Made by a program: the position numbers and the translations under genes. This document shows, piece by piece, positions 9,802 to 23,900 of a DNA stretch of 64,000 bases. This DNA comes from Punica granatum. Lineage: Eukaryota > Streptophyta > Magnoliopsida > Myrtales > Lythraceae. The stretch lies in assembly GCF_007655135.1 (NCBI RefSeq), contig NC_045130.1, positions 11,222,001 to 11,286,000 on the forward strand. The letters run 5' to 3'. How positions within the stretch are numbered: position 1 is the stretch's first letter; every line of letters starts with the position of its first letter. The notes below the pieces were generated by a model that did no database searches, was not told the DNA's origin, and worked only from the letters and a program-made list of their open reading frames with translations.

Positions 9802-12800
9802 ATGCTGAAGTTCTCCGATACCGTCTCCGATCATATTCGTTTCCGGCTCGAATCGGTGGACGAGTCTAGCCTCGACGTCGTCCTTCGGGAGCTCTGCCAG
9901 GCAATGGCTCTCTCCTTCTCTTTCTACATCTTTCTCTAAATTAATCCATTCAAGATTGCACTGTACGTAGTCTATCGATCATTTGTCTGTTCGGTTTCGC
10001 CACTTTACTATTTGAAATTTGGTTATGTTCTCTGTTTTGGTCCGAAACCCTAGCTGCTGTTGCTCTAGCCGGTGTCTCTTGCACTTCGTCTGCTCTATTC
10101 TACTTGCGTGATATAGTTGCTGTAGTGTCCCTCACGATGGGTGGAGATTTTGGTTCTTAGGCGATGAAAAGATGCGTCTTTGGCTTCCTATTTCAATCTT
10201 TTATGCATATATGCTGACTGACAACCAATTCCTGTTTTCTGTGTTCACCTTCCTTACATTATACTTGTGGAAGCTGTCTGTTGATGATTACGTCTGTGGT
10301 TACTTCGTTACCCACTGCTGATTAATAATGTGTCCTACTGATAGAATGGCCTTGGAGACGACCTGAGGATGCAACGTGAGGGATTACTTAATTGTGAAGC
10401 TTCTTTGGGGATGAGAAAAAGCCACTTAATGAGAAAAAAAAGTCAACTACACTTGAAACGAATAGTGTCCCTTAGGGAAGTCTCTATCGGTCAATATAGA
10501 AGCAGTCTCATTCTTGTAGGCCTTTGTCCTTATTTTATGTTTTTGCATTTTCAATAATAAATCATATGATCTATTATCAATCAATCTCTGTACAGGCCTA
10601 GTATTTGGTCCTCAACTTCTGGGTTACTGTGCTGCCACTGCTCGAGTCTCCTACTATATTTGATTGCCATGTTCTAGTCCAAAGATAGTGGGTGGCAATA
10701 ATTTATTTGGAAATTATTATGCTGAAGGAATATTTTAACGAGTCTTAATTTATGAATGACTAGTTTGCATTCCTCCTTTATTTAGGATCTATGAATAGTG
10801 TGGTTTTGAGAAGTGGATTTCAGTCAACAAAGAAGCAGTGACATTGATATAGGCTTTTGCTTTATATCATTTATATTTAAATATTTGGCCATTATGTATG
10901 AACCATCATCAATGGATAATGTATCCCAGTACGAATTTCTACTATTTGGTCCTGAACTTTTGGATTGCTTAGGGGTTGTTGCTTGAGTCACCTATGATGT
11001 GCTTCATTGTATCATTTGAAGCATCTTAGAGGAATTGGATCTCTTAATTATAGATGCGATAGCAGATTGTTCACGAAACTTTAGATAGGTTTCTATCATC
11101 TTTAAATTCCCATTGGGTTTGCGATTAAATTGACTACCTTAAATTAAACTTCTCTCGTCCATGTTTAACTATTGATGAGCTGGTAATGCAAATGAGGAAG
11201 ATTTTCCAAGCTCCTCTGTGTGTGTCCTTTGTAAGAGAAAGGAGTGTTTTAGTATTTAGATTGAATGGATGATCCGAAAGAAATCGTTGAATGTTTGGGA
11301 GTGGTTGGGCTCTCTCTCTCTCTTTGTTTTTTTTTTTTGGTGGGGTTTTGGGGGGTGGGGGAAGGGGGTTAAATTGAAATTTTTGTCTTCAATGATAAAG
11401 TACATACTCAAGAAGTGGTATTTTTGTTTTATCTTCGCTGAATATGAGGTTTAAGTCCCACGCATCCTGTCATTGGCCTCCTCCAAAAAAAATTAAAGAA
11501 AAGCTAAAATCTTTATAAAGATTGCTGTTAAACATGCCTTTTCTGTTATATTGCATAATTATTTACGTGGCTGATTTTGCAGTTTGCTGAATATGGAGTT
11601 GAGGGAAGTGTTCTGCTACTCCAAAGCTGCTGGGAGTACCTGAATCTTCACAAGGAAGACTTGAACATGCATCTGCAAGCTGTTCTGGTGGCAATTTTCA
11701 AGCATCTCCTGGATAAGCCAAACTTTAGCACAGTTCTGTGTCTGTCAGTGAATGGTGGGATTATCAATGAAGGTTATTTGGAGAATCTTTCTAGTGTGTT
11801 GCACTTATCCCTAAGCGAAAAAGTTAGCATTGGTCTTGCTTTGTCAGACTCTGAGAATCTTGACACAAGAAAATGCGGTAATTTTAATTGACTCCCATAG
11901 TTATCTTTAGTTATAATTCTTGTTATTTAAAGAGACCTATGGCTCCTATTTGCTTATGTAAAGTTCATTGAGAATATATTGAGAGATAATTGACTCTGGT
12001 TTTTCAGGTAAGAATTTCTGCATGGCCCAGATTGAAGAACTGTCTGCAAATGCTACTGCTCTGAAATCTGTTGAGCAGGTTCAGAGTATTCTTATGTTCC
12101 TCCACAGATCAGAAGACCTACGCAAGCACGTAGATTCCTTCATGCAGATGCTGTCTCTAGTGCAACCTAAAGATGATCCTTTATTCATTATAGCTCCTTT
12201 CCTCTCAGATGAATTGCGTGAGACTGATACATTTAGGTTAGAAATGTTCCCTTGGATCTTTTACTGGATTGTATGTTATTGTCACCATGCGGTAAAGTTG
12301 ACCTACTCTGGCCCTGCTTCATGCATTTCTTTGTACAGGAACTTGGATGAATTATTTGATGGTAAATACGATGAGTTTGATGCTATGTTGGAAGAAATGG
12401 AGAAGGAAATTAGCATGGGAGATGTAATAAAGGAATTAGGTTATGGATGCACTGTCAATGATTTGCAATGCAAAGAGATTTTATCTCGATTTTCACCGCT
12501 CAATGAGGTCACTATTGCGAGATTACTTGGCACAATTGCCCGTGCTCATGTGGGTCTTGAGGACAGTCAGACTACTGCTTCAACCTTTTCTATGGCCCTT
12601 GGTGGCAGTGCATGGTCTGATTTTCCATTGCCAAGCTCCTGGAATGTTCAAATTCTTGTGGATTCTATTAAGCAGCTTGTGAGTATTTGGTCTCCTTGTC
12701 AACTGTGAATTGCTCTGCTTTTCAACTGTAATTCAGTATATAGCTTATAATCAGTGTACGTGCTGATTTTTGACGCTATCATATTATCCCTGTTGACAGG

Positions 12801-15800
12801 CCCCTGGAACTAACTGGATATCAGTAGTTGAAAATCTGGATCATGATGGTTTCTTCTTGCCTAATGAGGAAGCACTGTCTTTTCTTATGTCAGTTTATCG
12901 CTGTGCCTGTCAGGTACTTGATATGTTGAAAGCTGGTAATTTGTTATAGTTTCAGTACAACTATTGTGCTATGGTACTCAACTGTGCTATGCAGGAGCCT
13001 TTTCCCCTTGAAGCTATTTGTGGGTCTGTGTGGGAAAATAGCGAAGGCCAGTTGTCATTTATCAAGTATGCTGTGTCAGCCCCTCCAGAAGTATTCACTT
13101 TTGTTCATTCTTCGAGGCAACTGGTATGTTTTAATGTGGAACTTATTTGGTACCTGTGTTTTAAATAATACAGATTTCAATAGTTTGTGGTAATAATGAC
13201 GTACTCGGGCAGGCTTATGCAGATGCAGTTCAAGGCCATAAACTCCAGCTTGGACATGCAAATCATGCATGGTTATGCATTGATCTTTTGACTGTTCTTT
13301 GTCAACTTGCGGAGAGGGGGCATGCCAATTCTGTTCGGTCGATCCTCCAATATCCTCTAAAGTACTGTCCGGAAGTGTTGCTTCTTGGCATGGCACATGT
13401 CAATGTAATGTTCTTTCTCAGTTTGTCTCGAGAAAGCTATGCAACAATTCTCCCACTATAATATTTCTGTCCCGATAACATCTACATCTTCTGTTTGCAG
13501 ACTGCGTATAACCTAATTCAGTTGGAGGTGTCATTCACTGTTTTTCCCATGATAATGAAAAATGTTGCGGGCCTTGGCATGATCCTTTACCTGTGGCATG
13601 TGAACCCAATTTTTGTATTGAGGGGATATGCAGATGCTGTAAGCCTAGATCCGGACTGCATGACAAGAATATTGGACATCTGTCAAGAGCTTAAGGTAAA
13701 GTACTGTTAAAGTGGACAATAATCTCCTAGATTATCTATACTTGTCTAGAGTACAACGGCTTAAGTGTCAAAGGAGAAGGTTTTCTGTTTCATTGATTGG
13801 ATTAGTTATTGGTCCTTTCTTAAGATGACTTGTTAGTTTTTTCTGATTTATCCTTTACTATGAGAAAATTTGGAAATTATGTTTCTGTTTCTGTTTCCAG
13901 TCAATAAATCTTGATGTCTTTGCATTTAATTTTGCAGATATTATCACCAGTTTTGGAGATGATTCCTTCTTTTGTTGGTATTAGATTGGCTGCCCTTGCT
14001 TCAAGAAAAGAGCTTATAGATCTTGAGAATTGGTTGAATACTAATTTGAATGTGTATAAGCACGCTTTTTTCCAGGTAAATTTTCTATTAAATTGTTTTC
14101 TGCTTTTCTTTGTCGTTTGAAATGTATATTTATGAGAGAAATCTCGGGTGCCGCATGATATTTTCAATTCTATCATTTGTTTAGATAAAGCAGAACCATT
14201 CAGAGTGTTGAGCATAATCTGATAGAGTTTTTGTGATGATTCAGGAGTGCCTTGAATTTCTAAAGCAAATTGAATTTGGTGAGCCATCTGCTAGAGGATT
14301 TGATCATTCTGTGGGCATTTTGAGTCTTTACGTGGAAGCAGCATCTGTGTTTGTCAAGGTTTGCTTCTGTCAAATTAGAAATAATTGACTTGTATAGTGC
14401 TTGGGTTGCCAATTTGTTCTCCTTTTCTCTCAGGTTCTCAGGGCTCAATCAAGCATATTCGCATCCCGTCAACAGATTGAGGAGTTGGAAAGGGTGTGTG
14501 TAACTCTTACACGCTCAAATACAAGGTTACAGAATGGTGGGGCCAATGATTCTTCAACCACAGAGGGATATGGAGAGGACATAGAGTCTGAGGCAAACTC
14601 TTATTTCCAGCAAATGTTTTCTGGGCAATTGACTGTTGATTCCATGGTACAAACGCTTACACGATTCAAGGAATCTTCTGTGAGAAGGTGAGTAAATACA
14701 TAAATTTCTCTTTTTCAGCTTTTTGTAAGCATGATTTTTTATTCCCCCTAGCAAGTTTAAATATACTTTTGCAAGGGATAAGTCTGGATCTTGTTATTAG
14801 ATACTTTATATTAGTTATTTGAATGGTGTCCACAAGGATACAGTAGAGAGTGTCAGAAATCATATTGTCGGTGGCTGCTTAAGTGTCCGAGTCCAAATTA
14901 AAATAGTGAGAAGTATGTATCACCTTCCAAGTCAAACTAGGGGGATAAGGAAAGAAGTAATACTCTGCATTGATAAAGGATTGGTTTCACAACTTTGGTT
15001 CTTCTCTACTAATTCCTCGTATAGAAAGATAAAAATCTGATGATGGGAGCCTCATGTTCCTAAAGGCCTGGTAACTGTATGCCATAAATATATAATTGAA
15101 GTGCCGTCTAAATTCAGTTTCCAAACAAGTATTTCTGGTTCTTTTTCCACATTAGAGCCCATTTGTGGAGTCTACACATGTAGCAAGGAAAAATGTATTG
15201 AAGCTATTGAAGGTATCACTGTTGGAAGAGGTGTTAGTATGGAAGTACGTGAAATCGTTAGGTGTATATTCCTTATCTTTCTCATGGTTTCAAACCTTGC
15301 ATATTTTTGTGACGCTCTAATTTTACCCGTGTTTCTGAAACAAAATTTTCTTTACAAACAAGCTGGTTCACTTGATGTCTCAGCAATATGCACCAAAATG
15401 TTGTGTTTTTGAAGAGGAAGTGAAATTGGTGGATAATAGTACATCTGTTTCACCTTATAACTTAGCCTGTCATTTGGTGTGTTACTTATCTGACTTTCAT
15501 TGTGGGTTGTGACAACTGCAGGGAACAGTTAATTTGCGATTGCATGATTGGGAATCTATTCGAAGAGTATAAATTCTTTCCCAAGTATCCTGAAAGGCAG
15601 CTTAGAATAGCTGCAGTGCTCTTTGGTTAGTAACATGGCAGTAACCTTTGCCATTGATGTACTGTTTTGTACTGCATACATCTTCGATGGATTATGATTG
15701 CCTTCATGTTATCTGCATTTCACTAGCCGGGTACTCATTGTTTGTGCAGTCTTGTGGTTTGCATTTGGTTGAAAAAAACTTACATAATCTAGCCTCTTTC

Positions 15801-17923
15801 TGTGGTAACTTCTGTGTTTTTCCACCCAAGTTCTTTTCTTTTTCGTACCCTACCTCTGGCTCTGAGAATTACAATGTCTCTTGGACATTCTACTTTAATG
15901 TATGGGATTGAATTACTCATTAGTCTGAGTATCACTGTATGGAAAAGAGGGGGCTGACTGGTGATGTACTTGTGGGAACGAAAAGTGAAGTGGTTGGTTA
16001 CTCCGCTTGGTTAGGGAGCCTCTATGTGTTTGAAAATTTGAATCCATACCTGATGACTCCTGTTATCTGGATGTCAATTCTTAAGGCTGATAGAGGTTGT
16101 AGAGTAAGATTCAATAATGCATTTAAATTTAGAGAAGCATGTGGGTGGTTAGCCCTTCTGGAAAAGGTTGCATCTAGTGGTTAAGCAAGTTTGCTTCAGC
16201 TGGAATATGCAATTGAACAATACAAGTGGGGAAATGAGGAGCAAGTCGTTATGATAACTATGCATTAGGAATACGTCTCTCTCTCTCTCTCTTTAAATTG
16301 TCTTCTTTTAATCTGGCCAGTGTCATTAGGAATTCTAGGTTGTTGACCATGCTGTGGATTCGCCCTAGACATTTGTTTCAGTTATTGAACTCAAATGACT
16401 CAGAAAATGTTTTGATTTATATGGATTTACTCAAAATCAGGGAAACTGTTTCTCTGAAAAGTTATGTGGGGAGTACCCTCATTTGGAGTCTTCTACATAG
16501 CGTTACCCTTGGACAAGCCTTTCCCCATGTTATATTATGGCGCAAAAAAAAATAAAGAAGTAAGGCTGGTTTCTTTCTGCATTTATAGTTTACTGATTAT
16601 ATATCTGATTCTATTCAGGCTCGGTCATCAAGCACCAGCTTGTTACTCATCTTATGCTGGGGATTGCGCTTCGTTACGTTCTGGATGCACTACGCAAACC
16701 TGCAGATTCGAAGGTTCCTCTTACACACACTCAAAAAAATAAAAGGGCTTCCATTAGTTGTCTCTATTGGCATATGCTGATATTATATCCTTGTTGAATG
16801 CAGATGTTCGTGTTTGGAACTAAGGCCTTAGAGCAGTTTGTGGATCGATTAATTGAATGGCCGCAATATTGCAACCATATCTTACAAATCTCGCATATGC
16901 GCGGTACGCATCCTGATATTGTTGCTTTCATTGAGCGGACACTGGCGAGGATATCCTCAAGTCATTTGGAGTTGGATGGAAGCCAAAATATCACAAGCAT
17001 TCATCAAGGTCCAACTCAGGCCAGCTTTGGAAATGTGGAGGTTGGAATGAACCATCACTCTGTCTATGTTATTTTTATAACAAGTTATTTTGCCATAGAA
17101 ATTTATGAAGATGATAATACGCTGATACCCAAGGAAGGCTGATGTTTTCTTCTCTCAGATTAAATATCAGGGGGATTTCTTTTGTAGTATCTCAGGAGCA
17201 TTTGTTGACACTTTAAAAATATTAACCCAGATAACCTTGTTCTACTCAAACCATATCTATATCCAGCTCAGGAATTTTCTTGGCATATTTTTTGTTTAAA
17301 GTTCTAGAGAAATATTACTTGGAAATTTTGTTAAAATCAAATTCATTTATGAATATACATACTGCAATTTATGGTTGAAATGTGGATTTATATTACAGTT
17401 AAATAGTGGTACCAGCTCTATAGCCACACAGCAACTTGCATCACAGTTTCAGCTTCAGCAAAGACAAGAGACCTCTCTTGAGGAAAGGCAAAAACCTCCT
17501 GCAGCCTCATCAAATGACTTGAAACCTATTATGGCTGCTGTTGGTAAATCATCTGGTGCAGTAGGCGAATCTACGAGCAATCAGAAGGTACTCTTTTTTC
17601 AACATTGTGCGGGTTTGTGGAAGCATCAAATTTGTTCCTTAAATCTTTATTTTATTTTTTGACCTGTTGAATGAATTTAAGATGCAGATTGCTGTTAGTG
17701 CTGCACCATTGTCCTCATCTCCTGGATTCGTACGGCCTTCCAGAGGAGCCACTTCTGCGAGTAACTTTCTGGAAACATCAATTTTGACGTCCAATGTCCA
17801 GTGGCTAACTTATTTCTGGTCAAATACGTTAGTTAACAATCATTTTGTTTTGCAGGGTTTGGCTCTGCTTTGAACATAGAAACACTCATTGCTGCTGCTG
17901 AGAAACGAGATACTCCCATAGAG
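9802..17923 (+). other. NOT1: NOT1 exon map, exons 1-17
   Basis: Coding exons read from splice borders and frame: 9802-9900, 11583-11877, 12008-12236, 12339-12678, 12800-12913, 12995-13123, 13213-13404, 13501-13695, 13938-14075, 14245-14358, 14434-14687, 15522-15625, 16619-16713, 16804-17040, 17399-17587, 17688-17760, 17856-17923. They encode the N-terminal helical repeat region up to the edge of the MIF4G domain. The intron at 16714-16803 has a weaker GTTCCT donor. The intron at 15626-16618 (993 bp) holds a CT microsatellite near 16276-16292. Confidence 0.88.
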
Positions 17924-20900
17924 GTACTCATTCATTTGTTTGCACTTGGTATGACTCATATTACATGATTCTGTGAAGAATTATTTGTGCTTTGGTGGTG
18001 ACCACTTGACTCCAATTCACTTGGTCCTCTAGTTCCTTTTCTTGGTACTTTACCACAAAATTACCCCTGTTTGCCTTTCATTAGGATGCAACTGGCTGAC
18101 CATACATATTTAACTCTTTAATGTTGCATTATTTCATTGTTTTTAGCTTTTCTTGCCCTCATTGGGAGTATACTTGTTGGTTTCTCCTTTATTATGACCA
18201 GGATGTGTTTTTTAATTTTTGTTATCATTGCAGGCTCCAGGATCAGAAGTCCAGGATAAAATATCATTCATCATCAACAATATCTCAGTTGCCAATGTAG
18301 AAGCTAAAGCAAAAGAATTCACTGAAATCTTGAAAGAGCAGTATTACCCTTGGTTTGCACAATATATGGTCATGAAAAGGTGAGAAATTGGGACCAGTGC
18401 TAGGGTTTTTGCTTTGTAGCTTCTTGACGCCTAGTGTAGTTGCAAATAATTTTTGCCTTGGCTCACCTTGTTGACTGTTTCCTTTTAATTTGTAATGTAG
18501 TATTTCGTACATTCTATTGTCACAATATAATGTTGTGATTTCAGCAGCTAAAATACTGTTTAATGTTTCGTATGATGCCTTACATCGCTCCTATCTTATT
18601 GGCAGAGCAAGCATTGAGCCCAATTTTCATGACCTTTATTTGAAGTTCCTTGACAAAGTTAATTCAAAAGCCTTGAATAAAGAGGTTGTCCAAGCAACAT
18701 ATGAGAACTGCAAGGTTTGTTATCATTTGCATGTTCTTTGATCTCCCACATGTTTTATACCTCAACAATAAATTTTACTAATAGTAAGTGATGGCACTTT
18801 GTGAATTTTCTTTTAAAGGTTCTTTTGGGATCTGAGCTAATTAAATCAAGTTCAGAAGAGCGATCGTTGTTGAAGAATTTGGGAAGCTGGCTTGGAAAGT
18901 TAACCATTGGGAGGAATCAGGTTCTAAGAGCACGTGAAATAGATCCAAAATCACTGATTATAGAGGTAATTAGCCCTTGGGGGCAACTTCTGAGATTTTA
19001 TTGGCATGCCTGAAAGTTCATGATGTTCGCATTGTGTTTTATTCATGGTACACATTTTTTTCTGTGCAACTGTTGAGTTTTGCTCGAGACAAATGGGGCT
19101 ATCTGGTTGCGTAGCCAATTTCCATTCCAAAAGTTTCTCAAAATTTTCTACTCGACCCAAAATTTCTGTAAATTTTGAAAATCGTTCTAATATCCCATAA
19201 GAAGACCATATCTGGAGTGAGGGAGCCTAACAGTGCCATAGCATAGCTGAGGCTGCAATCACGACAGCTAGGATTAGCTTGCGCCTCCTCAAATCAATTC
19301 CCCCTTGCATTATGAAGAAAATAAGAAATAGGAGGAGCAAGAAGCAGAGAATTAGAGCCATTCCTCGTAAAACCTAATTCCCTCGTCCCTGCCCTCGACC
19401 TTCTACTAACTAAAAGAAGGTCGATGTCAAGGGGCAGTTAGGTTACTGGAGCTGGTGAACTTATTTATGGTTATGGTTTCTGGCTTCTTTCCACTTTTGT
19501 TGAGAGAAATTAGGTTTGTAGAGAGTGGAGAGAGAAGACGAATTTTCCTATTGAGAGGTAAATTGTAAATTGGTGCAGATTGTTGAATTATGCATAGGGC
19601 CTTTTTGCAATTGAGGGAAAATTTTGGAAACTGAAAAGTAGAGTTACGTCCTGAATATCTATTAAAAAAAAAAAAGTTGCCTCCTGAAAAGTGAGAAAAG
19701 GTAGTGCTATGATGGCTACTTGTCATGCTCCTCTTTCTGCTGAAACTTGGACCTATAAGTATGTGCTTTCTTCTTTTATCCACGTGGTAAATGTGTCCAT
19801 GTGTTATTATTATGACTTGTAATGAGAATATGATGCTCCTGAGATGTTGGTATTTAAATACTTGTTTGTATCTGTATTGTGGCAGGCATATGAGAAGGGA
19901 AAGATGATCGCAGTTATCCCATTTACCTCCAAGGTAATAGAATTTGACAATTGAACTATACACTGGATAAAATCTTTGAAGTGCTGCTGAAAAATTTCTA
20001 TCTTCTCTTGCAGATTCTGGAACCATGCCAAAATAGTCTTGCATACCAACCTCCTAATCCTTGGACCATGGGAATTCTTGGGTTACTGGCTGAGATCTAT
20101 TTGATGCCCAACTTGAAAATGAACTTAAAGTTTGACATTGAGGTATGTAGATGAGCTTGTGCACCGACACCTTGACATTTGATATTGGAGTGCCGGTTGG
20201 TCTGTCTGTAACCCTGCCCATGTGGAATTATATAGGTCCTCTTGAAAAACCTAGGGGTGGACATGAAGGATATAAACCCTACTTCCCTTCTGAAAGATCG
20301 GGTGAGAGAAGTTGAAGGAAATCCTGATTTTTCAAATAAAGATGTTGGAGCCTCCCAACCACAAATGGTTGCTGATGTAAAGTCTGGGATAATACCTCCA
20401 ATAAATCAAGTTGATTTGCCACTCAAAGTTGCTAGTCCTTCAGACTCTGCTGGCCATGCTCATTTGTTGTCTCAGGTGTGTGTTTAGGTATAGTGCTTGT
20501 CCTTGGTGTAAATTTGTATTAATTCTGAACCTTCTCTTATTCTGAATGTAGTATGCGGCTCCTCTTCATCTTTCATCTGGTTCGCTGATGGAGGATGAAA
20601 AGTTGGCTGCTCTAGGTCTGTCTGATCAACTCCCGTCTGCTCAAGGACTTCTGCAAGCTGCTCAATCCCAGTCATCCTTCTCTGTTAGTCAGGTGATAGC
20701 ATCTTTCCTCCCTCAGGCATCACATGATTGGATCTGAATAACTCCGCTGCTGATAGTTAAGTTGTGTCATTTGCAGCTGCCGCCTACACCAGCACTGAAT
20801 ACCCATGTTGTAATTAACCAGAAGCTGAGCACGTTGGGTCTGCATATGCATTTTCAGAGGTTGTTTGTTGTTCAAATCCTTTCAGTATTCTCTGTGTATT

Positions 20901-23900
20901 TGCTGGCATGTTTGGAATTTGTTGTTCACTTCGTTGTTCCCTGCAGAGTGGTTCCAATTGCTATGGATAGGGCCATCAAAGAGATTGTGCCTGCCATAGT
21001 TCAACGTAGCGTCACCATAGCAACTCAAACGACAAAGGAGGTTGTTTTGAAGGTATTCTTTATTTGTATGACAATTTTTTTGGCTGTACAGCAGCGCAGC
21101 GGAGCTGCATTTGGATTTTTCTGATGGATAATCGTGCTATAATGTTATTATCATACATAAATATGAAAAGTTGAAATTTTGGGTCTTCTGAGCTGTTATC
21201 TAGATGGTTTCGCTATTTCATTTCCCTTTCAGCCAGATATATTATACCTTATCTTTTTCGATACATTTTGTTTTCCCAATGCCAAATCTTGAGACTTGAG
21301 AATGCATCAGCTTGGCGATCATTTTGGTTAAACAACCTTATATGCCTTGTCCTTACCAGCTTCTGAGGTTCGTTATATCAAGGATGGTCTACTCTCCATA
21401 ATTATTGTCTTTTGTTAAGTGGTTGTCTTGGTTTGTTGCCTCTTTTTTGTGTGAAATGTGATGTAGATTGCTTTGACTTGTGTTTGTGGTAATAGTTGCT
21501 TTGTGTCTACCTGAGGTGCCTGGAGCTGCAGTGACCTTTCTTGAGATGATTCTTCTATGTGCTAATTTTGGCAATCTTCTGTGACACTTGATAATAGGAT
21601 TATGCTCTGGAGTCAGATGAGACACGTATTTATAATGCAGCACACTTGATGGTTGCTAGCCTGGCTGGGAGCCTAGCTCATGTGACATGCAAGGTACAGT
21701 CATTTTTTTTTTGAAGAAACAAGTAACAACTTGGCTCTATTATGTGGTTAGGGATCAGAAAGGTTTTCTGCAAAACAGTGTCTCATCAGAAATATGATGA
21801 TCAGGAACCATTGCGTGCTTCAATATCTAGTCAACTCAGGAACTCACTCCAGGGGTTGAATATCTCTGGTGAACTTCTTGAACAAGCTGTACAACTGGTT
21901 ACTAATGATAACCTTGATCTTGGTTGTGCGGTAATTGAACAAGCTGCCACAGATAAGGTTAGACACCGAGACATGATTTTTCTACCCTTTTCTTCTTCAT
22001 ATGGTAATTGCACCAGCTCTGCATCTATCTTTGTAGGAAGAATTATGCAGTATCGTTAGCTTTAAAGACCATATCAACAATGTCCTCTGTTGCAGTTTGT
22101 TGACTGGCCTATCGCTCTGCAAAATTACCCCAGTAGTTTGTCTTATAATTGGACTATCATGACTCTATCTCTCTCTCTCTGAAAGGTTATTGCCGCTTGC
22201 TTTGATGGATATAATTCCCTGTTTTCTTCCCATGTGATGTACATAAATTTGCAGCTTTATAATAATCCTCGTGAGTTGTTGGACATCGGAATTCAGTTAT
22301 TGCGTATAATTATTTTATGAAATAGATAACCTTTTTGAGGAACATCTTATGCATAATAAGGTAATTTGTTTTGGGTTTCGATTCTCTCTGCTTTTCTTGT
22401 CTATTGTTGATAAATTAGGTTTTGCGAGTCTTTTTTGTAATTTGACCTTTATATACTCATTCTTTCTGTCTCTTACTTCTGAAATTTGTTTGCATCAATT
22501 GTAAGATTTGGTTAAGACTGTCTTAGATATGGAGTATAATAATTCCCTTTTTTTTAAAAAACATTTATTGCATGGAGCTATTCATGTGTTTAAGAACTTT
22601 TAGTAGAGATATTGCGCACTTTGCCTGATATAAATGAACTTACACTATCAAAACATTCTTCTTATTATACTGCAAAATCTGGTTACTGTTTTGTTTTCTC
22701 ATTGCTTTTCTTTAATGGGATTCTTGGTAGTAGGCTTTGAGCTTTGAGCCATGCTGATTTGAGGTTTGCGCATATTATGTCTTTTATGTTACAGGCAATC
22801 CAAACCATAGATGGGGAAATAGGTCAGCAACTCTCTTTGAGAAGGAAGCACAGGGAGGGTGTGCCTCCAGCATTCTATGATGCGAGTGTTTTTGCTCAAG
22901 GTTCAATAGGTGTCCTCCCGGAGGCTCTTCGCCCCAAGCCTGGACATCTAACGCTCTCTCAACAGCGAGTTTATGAGGTATCCATCTGTCTACAATCAGA
23001 GTTAGTTTTTATGTTCTTACTTTGGTGGTTGGGGTTTGTGTTGTGGGCTTTCTCTCTTTTCTTTTTCTTTTTCTTTTTGGGGGGGCCTGTTGTTCAAGCT
23101 TTGATATTACATCAAATTCTTTTCTTATAATTTATATGTTTCAGGACTTTGTTCGGCTTCCATGGCAAAATCACTCTAGCCAGACCTCACATTCATTACC
23201 ATCAGGCCATTCTGCTTCATCTGGCTCTGTTCCTTCCAGTGCTTATGATTTGGCATCCGGACCATTGTCTGGTTATGTGCCTTCCTCTTCAACTTCTGCC
23301 ATCGATGCAGTGCCTCGACAACTGGATATTCCCTCTGAGGGAATAGACAATACTGCAGCTCCTTACTTCAGGTTTGCCTTGTGTTAATCTGTGTTTTTCT
23401 TAAGTGACAATATCTGAGTTTATCAAATTGATGGGCTTAATCTGGTTCCTTAGTACTTCCTCAACACATATCGGAGCAATTGATGGTGTTATCCACCAGC
23501 ATGTATCTGAGAAAAGTTCAACTACTGCTTCATTGCCTTTGTCTGCTTCGTCATCAGAACTGAATTCTCTGGAAACTGCCAGCGTTGTAAAGGTTTGATT
23601 ATATGATGGTGATCTCTTATGCTATTGTCTTGCATCTTCTTTTTGCTAAACGTTCTCTGGATTGTTGATAGGAATTCAATCCACTACAGGCTCTGCCATC
23701 ACCTGCAGCCTCTGAACGCCTTGGAAATAGCATTTCAGAACCTTCATTACAGCCAAGAGATGCATTGGACAAGTACCAAATTGTTGCACAGAAGGTCGTT
23801 TATTTTTCTACGTTTTCTTTTGCTTATGATTAAGACATATATGGCAGTTTAGTCTTCTTCTTCTTTTTTTATTATTTAAATATGTGGCCGTTTCACCTGA

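Noticed and set aside
19427..20044. 205-codon minus-strand open frame inside NOT1
   Set aside because: It covers an intron and two NOT1 exons on the opposite strand and shows no domain.
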